Positions 15,055 through 20,564 of a DNA stretch of 20,564 bases are shown in pieces. Positions within the stretch are counted from its first letter, which is position 1. Every line of letters begins with the position of its first letter. The position numbers and the translations under genes were made by a program. The notes beneath the pieces are model-generated. The model worked only from the letters and a program-made list of their open reading frames with translations. It was not told the origin of the DNA and ran no database searches. The stretch comes from a virus. The stretch covers positions 1-20,564 of the IMG/VR virus record IMGVR_UViG_3300044641_005765. The stretch is one strand, 5' to 3'.

Positions 15055-16070
15055 AAATATCCATCCCCTAATTGTGATATTATAGTTTTCTTTATTTGAT
15101 CTACTGTCATTTCCCCAACATCCTTAGTTGGTATTTTGGGAAAACTCAACTTATACATTCTATTAAGCTGTCTTTGTATTTGCAGCTTAGACTCTCTTCC
15201 GGCTTGATCATTATCTGTTAAGACAACAACGTGTGTTAAGTGTAACTTATTTAACTTAATTTCTTGGTCTTTACTTATAGATTTACCAAATATGCTCATA
15301 GCATTGGTAATTCCTGCTTCGTACAATTTCCAAACATCTCCTTGACCTTCTACAATGAATATGCATTTACTCTTATTGACTTTATCTACTGCTCTATGAT
15401 AGTTATAAAGAAGCCCAGTTTTCACAAAACCTTTTGGATAAAATAAAAATTTTGGCGACTTATATTCTTTTATAGATCTACCTATTATGGCTACAATATT
15501 TTTTCCAGAATCATCATGAATGGGTATTACTGACCTGTCGAACATTTTTGATTTAGGGTTAGCACAATCGCCAACCCCAAAATACTGTAAAGTTTCTGGT
15601 AAAAATCCCCTATTAATAAAATACTTTGATGGATATGTTAAATCTTCCATAACTATTGGGCTATATTCTATTGCATCGTTAGATTCTTTAAAAGATGCTA
15701 CAAGCTTGGAAAATTCATCAGAATCATTTATTGCTGTATCCTGTATGATGTGATCATGTTTAATTTTAATTAATTCACAAGCCCACCTAAGAGCTTTAGA
15801 GAAGCCAATATCTTCACCCTCAATGTTAGATAAGGCTCCGCGAATTAAACCTATAATATCATTTCTATATTGGTGCTGACAGTCTCTAGTCCAACACTTC
15901 CATATTCCCTTATCTAAGGAGAATGAGAATGCCCTTGGGTTATCGCTATTATTATGAACTGGACAAGTAGAATATACATTATCCCCGAAAACTTCATACT
16001 TCATACCAAGTTTGTTAAAAATCAATTCATATTTTGAATTAAGTTCTTTTTTAGTTATTTGTAAGTTCAT
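15051..16070 (-). CDS. DnaG-type DNA primase (CHC2 zinc finger and TOPRIM)
   Basis: The protein has 339 residues. The zinc-binding domain has C36-P-V-H39 and C59-W-T-R-D-C64, the CHC2 pattern. A short core follows, with YPSKYFINRGFLPETLQYFG (146-165) as in DnaG ('yl..RGl..e.i..F.iG') and VIPIHDDSGKNIVAIIGRSI. TOPRIM metal residues are E241 (IFIVEGQGD), D286 and D288 (LTDNDQAG). It makes RNA primers for the lagging strand. The protein stops after TOPRIM and lacks the C-terminal helicase-binding domain of full-length DnaG (about 580 residues), so its contact with DnaB must differ. The start overlaps the helicase gene by 20 bases. Confidence 0.92.
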   Translation of the reverse strand: MNLQITKKELNSKYELIFNKLGMKYEVFGDNVYSTCPVHNNSDNPRAFSFSLDKGIWKCWTRDCQHQYRNDIIGLIRGALSNIEGEDIGFSKALRWACELIKIKHDHIIQDTAINDSDEFSKLVASFKESNDAIEYSPIVMEDLTYPSKYFINRGFLPETLQYFGVGDCANPKSKMFDRSVIPIHDDSGKNIVAIIGRSIKEYKSPKFLFYPKGFVKTGLLYNYHRAVDKVNKSKCIFIVEGQGDVWKLYEAGITNAMSIFGKSISKDQEIKLNKLHLTHVVVLTDNDQAGRESKLQIQRQLNRMYKLSFPKIPTKDVGEMTVDQIKKTIISQLGDGYL

Positions 16071-17511
16071 CTTGTTTTATTTTATTTAAAGCGTCCGAAT
16101 CAATTAATCCCGTATCGCCAACTGGCTGATTTTTAAATTCGTTCCTAGTTTTAAGTTCCCTTAACTTGGCATGTGATCCGCTCATAATCATATTTATATA
16201 ATCTCCATCATCTAAACCGGCACCGTGCCTAGAAACTATAGGTACTAATTTTCTATTACCAGCATTTGGACCATCTTCTGCTAATTCTTCTGGAGATTTA
16301 ATTTTAAATATTGAGAATGATGTGCATAACCATATCAATCTATCCGATCCAGAAACCGCATCAGTACTTTCTTTAGTTATGCCGTCACGATTAAGCTGAA
16401 CAAATGATAAGCATGGTATATCTAATTTAACGCACAGATTATGCAATGATGTAATTTGGAATCCTAAAGCTTGATATTCCTGTATATTATTAGTTATAGA
16501 ATTAGATGACATTAATTTTAAATAATCATAAATGATAAGACAGTCATTAGTTTTTCCAGTGTCATCACTTTTAACTTCTTGCATCACCCATCTTCTAATT
16601 AAATTTAATATTTGTTCAAAGGGCTTACCGGCAACGCTAATGTAGCTGTATGGTATAGATTCTATCTGTTTAATAGCATCTAATACTTTAGCGTGTTTTT
16701 CTTTATCATCAATGAACTTACCGGTAGCAACTTCATTAATAGGAACACCGCTAATATTAGATATTAATCTATTCAAATGGTCTTCTTTGGACATTTCAGT
16801 ATCTAGCATTAATACTGGAACTCCACGCTTAGACACATTCAGTGCTACATTATCAGCGAATACGCTTTTACCAACCTTGGGCCTAGCTGATACTAGATCA
16901 ACGCACTTGCGTCTTAATCCACCACCTATAGCTTCATCGTATTTATTGAAGCCAGTTGGAATACCTATTATATCGCACTTATTGTTTTCAAGAAATGTTA
17001 CATAATCTTGAATGTTCTTACCAATTTTCTCTGGATTTTCACCACCGTCATCTTCTCTTAAGAAATCTATTACTGGATTTTCTAATATTTGTATAATCTC
17101 ATTGATAGATTCAGTACCAGTAATATCATCAACATCTTTATGTATTTTAGATGTTAACTTTTTGATCTTACGTGCAAATTCAAACTTCTTGATCTGTACT
17201 GCAAAACTGAATATATTATCTTTACTGATTGGGAAATCAAATAATGACTTTATATATTTCAGTTCTTGTGGAGTGTTAAGACTGTCTGACAAATTTAACT
17301 GAGTGGCAGATGATAATATAGATGGTATATCTATCTTTTGATCATTAGCAATAATCTTTTCTATGCACTTATATAGAACTTGATTGTTAATATGACCAAA
17401 AGTTTCACTGCTAATCAAATTAGATACAGCAATATATCCATCTATTCCATGCTGTAGTATGCCAGCTAGCACGGCTCTTTCTGAACCTATGTCAGTTAAT
17501 TTTGTCTCCAT
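16051..17511 (-). CDS. Replicative DnaB-type helicase
   Basis: The protein has 486 residues from the ATG at 17511, which comes one base after the zinc-ribbon stop; the frame is open to 17589, but the extra 26 residues fall inside the upstream gene and DnaB homology begins at GSERAVLAGILQHG. The N-terminal helical domain spans 1-about 150. The RecA-like motor begins GIPTGFNKYDEAIGGG, with Walker A ARPKVGKS (209-216), DTEMS (237-241), Walker B LIIYDYLKL (D329), the QLNRD sensor (Q372) and SRHGAG with the arginine finger (R428). Such helicases form hexamers that unwind the fork. A loader is not evident, although the zinc-ribbon and helical proteins upstream are candidates. Confidence 0.93.
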   Translation of the reverse strand: METKLTDIGSERAVLAGILQHGIDGYIAVSNLISSETFGHINNQVLYKCIEKIIANDQKIDIPSILSSATQLNLSDSLNTPQELKYIKSLFDFPISKDNIFSFAVQIKKFEFARKIKKLTSKIHKDVDDITGTESINEIIQILENPVIDFLREDDGGENPEKIGKNIQDYVTFLENNKCDIIGIPTGFNKYDEAIGGGLRRKCVDLVSARPKVGKSVFADNVALNVSKRGVPVLMLDTEMSKEDHLNRLISNISGVPINEVATGKFIDDKEKHAKVLDAIKQIESIPYSYISVAGKPFEQILNLIRRWVMQEVKSDDTGKTNDCLIIYDYLKLMSSNSITNNIQEYQALGFQITSLHNLCVKLDIPCLSFVQLNRDGITKESTDAVSGSDRLIWLCTSFSIFKIKSPEELAEDGPNAGNRKLVPIVSRHGAGLDDGDYINMIMSGSHAKLRELKTRNEFKNQPVGDTGLIDSDALNKIKQDELTNN

Positions 17512-17512
17512 A

Positions 17513-17935
17513 TTACTTACCAGTACACCTATTGCAACGATGAAATTCTCCATACACAAACTTAGGATCAGCTTTAAATACTTTGCCACAAACGTGACAT
17601 TCTAGATCCACCTTTTTTGCGGCTTCTCTTCGTCTAGGAGTTCGCTCAAACTCTGGAGTTTCTATATCTCTAAACTCGCCGTTATCTACCCAGTTGTTTT
17701 TTCTACCTTTCACGGGTTCGTTTCTCCTATTATTAGTGTTATTATTCTCGACTTTTTTAACTATAAAGTTTTCATCTACTACAACTGAAGATGAATTATT
17801 AATTCTTTTATTTGTTTCTATCTTAGGCTCTGGCTTTGGTTGTAATAGCTGTTCATCCTTCTGATTCATGAGTGCTTCCATTAACTTAGTTTTTTGCTCA
17901 CTTGATAGTGAAGCTAAGAAATCATCAAAACTCAT
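17513..17935 (-). CDS. Zinc-ribbon protein with disordered middle
   Basis: The protein has 140 residues. A short N-terminal helix (SFDDFLASLSSEQKTKLMEA) leads into a charged, Asn-rich and probably disordered middle (about 30-105), then a C-terminal zinc ribbon: C113-H-V-C116 ... C134-N-R-C137. The basic stretch RTPRRREAAKK before the ribbon suits nucleic-acid binding. It is the gene immediately before the helicase, separated by one base, and overlaps the helical protein gene as ATGA. I do not recognise the family. A single-strand DNA or helicase-loading adaptor is plausible from position and layout, but this is inference. A transcription-type zinc ribbon is the main alternative. Confidence 0.75.
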   Translation of the reverse strand: MSFDDFLASLSSEQKTKLMEALMNQKDEQLLQPKPEPKIETNKRINNSSSVVVDENFIVKKVENNNTNNRRNEPVKGRKNNWVDNGEFRDIETPEFERTPRRREAAKKVDLECHVCGKVFKADPKFVYGEFHRCNRCTGK

Positions 17936-18408
17936 TGTCTTTTCCCCTTTTCTAACAGTATATCGGCCTTGCGTTTTAATTCATATACTTTTCCATCTAA
18001 AGATTGCAGTCTAGCTTCCGCTACCTCTCTCATGTTTTCTAAAGATGCCGCATAAGAATTACTTTGTGATAATATATGTTTTTTAGATTCGTGCTTAGTA
18101 TATTGACCAAACTCATCACTATATTTAACAATCAATTTTTCCATTTGATCATTACACCAATTTAATGCAACTTTATTTTTATTAATTTCATCTTGAATAT
18201 ATGTTGCGTATCCATATATTAGATATGCCGCATCAAATAATTCTTGCTGATTATACTTTTTTAATTGATCTAAAGATAAATCAGAAACTAATAAATATTC
18301 TTCTCTAAAAGAAGCAAATTTAGTATTACTAGAGTTAATATAATCATTTATAGATGATATATAATCAGCTAGTTTTTCAGACGCTTTTAATTCTTTTTCG
18401 CCACTCAT
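17932..18408 (-). CDS. Helical protein of unknown function, possible recombination mediator
   Basis: The protein has 158 residues from the ATG at 18408; a GTG two codons earlier is possible. It is almost entirely helical with no enzyme motif. Charged heptad-like stretches occur at about 1-35 and from about 105 to 158 (SLENMREVAEARLQSLDGKV, YELKRKADILLEKG). The middle, DAAYLIYGYATYIQDEINKN, looks amphipathic. Size, helical content and place between recA and helicase genes recall T4 UvsY, the mediator that loads UvsX on SSB-coated DNA, but I see no sequence match that proves it. It overlaps the endonuclease gene by 32 bases and the zinc-ribbon gene by 4, so these three products are probably made in step. 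Confidence 0.65.
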   Translation of the reverse strand: MSGEKELKASEKLADYISSINDYINSSNTKFASFREEYLLVSDLSLDQLKKYNQQELFDAAYLIYGYATYIQDEINKNKVALNWCNDQMEKLIVKYSDEFGQYTKHESKKHILSQSNSYAASLENMREVAEARLQSLDGKVYELKRKADILLEKGKRQ

Positions 18409-18799
18409 CGTCACTTTCTGAATATTTTAGGGTTATCAATTCGATTCCATTCAACTCACACCAGCTTATCTTATCATCGTCACGAACTTGTCCTTTTATG
18501 AAGTCTGCTTTGCTTCTATGAAAGAATGGATTGTACTCATAGTGCTGCTCTCCATGAACCTCAACTCCTAGTTTAATAGAAGGAATGTAAAAGTCAAGGT
18601 ATAGCACAGATTTTCTGTGCAAGGCTGTACTTCCCGGCAACTTTACTTCTTCTAATATTCTATAACTATTGTAGATTTCTTTTAGTAAGTTTCTAGCCCG
18701 TACATGATATTTAGATCGCTTACGCTTGTCATCATCAAAAACATCATATCCTGTTAGATTCCATGTGTATTCTTTGCCATTTATTCCAGTGATTTTCAT
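18377..18799 (-). CDS. Vsr-like / EDxHD-type endonuclease
   Basis: The protein has 140 residues. The core LYLDFYIPSIKLGVEVHGEQHY (D69, E80, H82, H86) followed by QVRDDDKISWCELNGIELITL matches small PD-(D/E)XK-type nucleases of the Vsr and EDxHD homing groups: an Asp, then Glu-x-His(Gly), then a basic or acidic helix with D..K..W...G. A basic N-terminal region (KRKRSKYHVRARNLL, 25-39) could bind DNA. Family members nick mismatched or specific DNA, or act as free-standing homing enzymes. In this place, between recombinase and helicase genes, a junction- or end-processing role is equally likely. The start overlaps the FkbM stop as ATGA. Confidence 0.78.
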   Translation of the reverse strand: MKITGINGKEYTWNLTGYDVFDDDKRKRSKYHVRARNLLKEIYNSYRILEEVKLPGSTALHRKSVLYLDFYIPSIKLGVEVHGEQHYEYNPFFHRSKADFIKGQVRDDDKISWCELNGIELITLKYSESDDEWRKRIKSV

Positions 18800-19404
18800 A
18801 AATTATTTTTAGCGTAAAATGCGTCACCCCAAGTTGTCCCAGCCATATTAGTTTCTAGTCTGTTAAATCCAAAATCTCTTAAAAAAGCGTCAACCTCATG
18901 TAACTTTGCACAGTCTGTATATACGTTATCAATATTGACTTCGGATATTATGTAATCAATATGATTTAATGTCTTCGTAGCACCTTTAAGTACTTCAAGT
19001 TCATAACCTTGAACATCCATATTAATAAGATTGAACTTATCAGTTTCATATGAGTCTAGCGTTGTAACATCAATCTCTTCTTTACCTTCAAATATAATAT
19101 TTGGATATTGCTGCAAATGTAATTCTGGTTCTAATATTGAATTTGATTGACCTAAATTTGCAGTTTCTATGTTCATAAAAGCAGTTCCATGATAGTTCCC
19201 TAAAGCTTTATTGATACATAATTCTTTTGGAACTCTAGATACCAATTGCTGAAAATTAGATTTTGCCGGTTCAAAAAAAAGCATTTCATTAATTTGTAAA
19301 GATTTATATAAATCATACTCTTCTCCAAAATGTGCGCCAATATGCACAACTCCAGAAATTTTAAGATCATATTTTTTTACTAAACTGTGTAAATTTAATA
19401 ACAT
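18796..19404 (-). CDS. FkbM-family methyltransferase
   Basis: The protein has 202 residues. Class I methyltransferase motifs are GVVHIGAHFGEEY (18-30, the SAM loop), LFFEPAKSNFQQL (42-54, with acidic E45), then VTTLDSY (113-119) and INMDVQGYELEVLKGA (127-142), the diagnostic FkbM 'D.(E/Q)G.E..vL.G' segment. The family methylates oxygen on sugars or natural products, and phage copies usually lie near glycosyltransferases. Here it is instead placed between recA and the endonuclease. Its ribosome binding site, AAAGGAGGT (19414-19422), is made from the last codons of recA. Substrate is unknown. Confidence 0.9.
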   Translation of the reverse strand: MLLNLHSLVKKYDLKISGVVHIGAHFGEEYDLYKSLQINEMLFFEPAKSNFQQLVSRVPKELCINKALGNYHGTAFMNIETANLGQSNSILEPELHLQQYPNIIFEGKEEIDVTTLDSYETDKFNLINMDVQGYELEVLKGATKTLNHIDYIISEVNIDNVYTDCAKLHEVDAFLRDFGFNRLETNMAGTTWGDAFYAKNNL

Positions 19405-19410
19405 ATAACA

Positions 19411-20523
19411 TTAACCTCCTTTGTTTAGCTCTTTGATTTTATGATAAATGAATGTAGAAATTGAATTATTACTATTTAAAAATTCAGCTACATTGTTTAC
19501 GCCTTGAAACTTAAAAAATCTTTCTATTTCATCTGGAGTCTTTCCTATTTTATTTTCTTCTAGCACTTTGGAAACAATAGGATTTTCTGGCTCATCTACC
19601 GCACATTGTATAGTATACCAAGCACCAGCGGCTTTAATTAATCTAAACTCACAAGCTATTTGTATAACTTCTTGTATTTCATCTACCCCAATACCATATC
19701 TAATCCAACCTTCCGCTGTACTATTAGGTCTACCGCCAGCATTAGAAGTTTTAATAGACCAATTTGCAATTTGACCAACGTGTTGACCAGTATCCTTTGG
19801 TACTTGCCATTTTCCTCTATGGGTAATAACCATATTAGTTCCAGCTTGATATTGCAACATGTTACCACAGTCTGCCATTTTTTGTGGGGCATATGGAGAA
19901 CCGCCGGTATTAGCTATATTATGTGTTATACAAATGAGGATAGTTTTATTTTTCATTAGTGTGCCACTAATACGCTTAAAAAACATTGATAATAGTCTTG
20001 GTAAAGCGTTTCTAACACCAGTTCTAACTTCGCCCTCAAGTTCAACGGCTGGAACCATGTTAGATAATGAGTCAGCAATTATTAAACAGCCGGGATCATT
20101 ATTGATATAGTATTCAGTAATATTTAAAAAGTCTTCTGCCGAAAGAACTCTCTCATCTGTTGATTCTATTATAATAATATTATCAGAGCTTAAATCCTTA
20201 ATGCCATCAAAGTTTTGTTTGGATAATCTGCCTTCAGTATTAATATAAATAACTCTTTTATTCTTTTTCTGACACTTAGCGGCAAAGTGTAAAGCTGTGG
20301 TTGTTTTACCACTTTTTGGATCACCTGTCATAACAACAACAGAGCCTTCCCTTAAGCCGCCGCCAAGGGCTATATCTAAAGCTGGAGAAATACTAATAAC
20401 ATTAAGATTATTGATATTCTGTAAAACTTCAGTACCACTTCTTACTACATCTCCATATTTGCTAACCACAGAATTACTAACTTCATCTTCGCTAAATTTA
20501 TTAGCCTTCTTGACTTTGCTCAT
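19411..20523 (-). CDS. RecA/UvsX-like recombinase
   Basis: The protein has 370 residues. After a charged 30-residue N-terminus, the ATPase core opens ISISPALDIALGGGLREGSV, with Walker A GDPKSGKTT (67-75), catalytic Glu97 (YINTEG), Walker B CLIIADS (146-152) and the loop-2 region ICITHNIANTGG followed by an ADCGNMLQY stretch. The C-terminal 100 residues are less conserved and may bind DNA or partners. The order of motifs fits the UvsX/RecA group of phages; the short N-terminus and lack of RadA-type zinc finger argue against RadA. It forms filaments on single-stranded DNA for strand exchange. GAGG lies five bases before the ATG, and a TATAAT lies about 36 bases upstream. Confidence 0.92.
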   Translation of the reverse strand: MSKVKKANKFSEDEVSNSVVSKYGDVVRSGTEVLQNINNLNVISISPALDIALGGGLREGSVVVMTGDPKSGKTTTALHFAAKCQKKNKRVIYINTEGRLSKQNFDGIKDLSSDNIIIIESTDERVLSAEDFLNITEYYINNDPGCLIIADSLSNMVPAVELEGEVRTGVRNALPRLLSMFFKRISGTLMKNKTILICITHNIANTGGSPYAPQKMADCGNMLQYQAGTNMVITHRGKWQVPKDTGQHVGQIANWSIKTSNAGGRPNSTAEGWIRYGIGVDEIQEVIQIACEFRLIKAAGAWYTIQCAVDEPENPIVSKVLEENKIGKTPDEIERFFKFQGVNNVAEFLNSNNSISTFIYHKIKELNKGG

Positions 20524-20558
20524 AGATTCCTCAATTGGTTTATGGTTGACTTCTTTGT

Positions 20559-20564
20559 ATTATA
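20559..20564 (-). promoter_or_regulatory. Candidate -10 element (TATAAT) upstream of recA
   Basis: A perfect TATAAT is the first hexamer of the minus strand in this window, 35 bases before the recA-like start codon. The -35 or a phage activator box would lie outside the window, so this may be a promoter for the replication operon but cannot be confirmed here. Confidence 0.35.

Larger units (their letters stand above)
815..20095. repeat. Dispersed heptamer TCCCGGC/GCCGGGA at Pro-Gly codons (12 CCSGG sites)
   Basis: Sites (plus strand): TCCCGGC at 815, 7592, 10132, 11821, 13415 and 18633; GCCGGGA at 9157, 11452 and 20089; one-base variants TCCCGGT at 12052, GCCGGGT at 12118 and ACCGGGA at 13298. 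Every one encodes a Pro-Gly pair on the minus strand. No CCAGG or CCTGG was found anywhere. See findings for interpretation. Confidence 0.75.

Noticed and set aside
17512-17589. Upstream extension of the helicase to 17589
   Set aside because: The extra 26 residues overlap the zinc-ribbon coding region and do not resemble DnaB; the ATG at 17511 fits the gene junction.
1-20564. tRNA genes, CRISPR arrays, insertion sequences, attachment sites
   Set aside because: No cloverleaf in the short gaps, no regularly spaced repeats, no transposase or integrase motif, no direct repeats at gene edges.

Overview
This window is a gene-dense, AT-rich segment (roughly 30% G+C by eye) that looks like the genome of a large tailed double-stranded DNA bacteriophage. 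The reasons are a RecA/UvsX-type recombinase, DnaB-type helicase, short DnaG-type primase, phage-type dNMP kinase, SSB and bacterial-type DNA polymerase III alpha packed with glycosyltransferases and virion-like proteins. Every supported gene lies on the minus strand. Most neighbours overlap by 1-40 bases, often as ATGA. TAA, TGA and TAG all end genes, so the standard code fits. An uncultured aquatic phage is my best guess for the source, but the sequence does not name host or habitat.

In transcription order (from position 20564 down to 1): (1) recombination/replication module, 20523-13295: recA-like recombinase, an FkbM methyltransferase, a Vsr-like PD-(D/E)XK-type endonuclease, a helical protein, a zinc-ribbon protein, DnaB helicase, DnaG primase, dNMP kinase and a RecB/Cas4-like nuclease with a cysteine cluster. 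(2) Mixed virion/surface block, 13282-10102: a GT-A glycosyltransferase, a mosaic probable virion protein, a PAP2 phosphatase, a small DUF6356-like membrane protein and a small Ig-like protein, closed by a clear hairpin/T-tract terminator. (3) Polymerase module, 10041-5828: DnaE amino-terminal half, a DEDDh proofreading exonuclease, DnaE carboxy-terminal half and SSB. (4) Glycan block, 5822-1: three GT-B glycosyltransferases, a degenerate methyltransferase-like protein, a cysteine-motif protein, a nucleotidyltransferase-like protein and a partial glycosyltransferase-like gene cut by the left edge.

Two observations stand out. First, the replicative polymerase is split into two genes between palm and fingers, with the proofreading exonuclease gene sitting exactly in the split and the three genes translationally overlapped. 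There is no intein at the junction, and the classical cyanobacterial DnaE intein site is intact in the second half. Second, all twelve Pro-Gly dipeptides I found are encoded with CCC-GG or CCG-GG, although Pro is otherwise almost always CCA/CCT. I found no CCAGG or CCTGG anywhere in the window, and nine of the twelve sites share the heptamer TCCCGGC/GCCGGGA. This looks like avoidance of CCWGG, or selection for a specific G+C-rich motif. No tRNA, rRNA, CRISPR array or insertion sequence was recognised, and no gap exceeds 165 bases.
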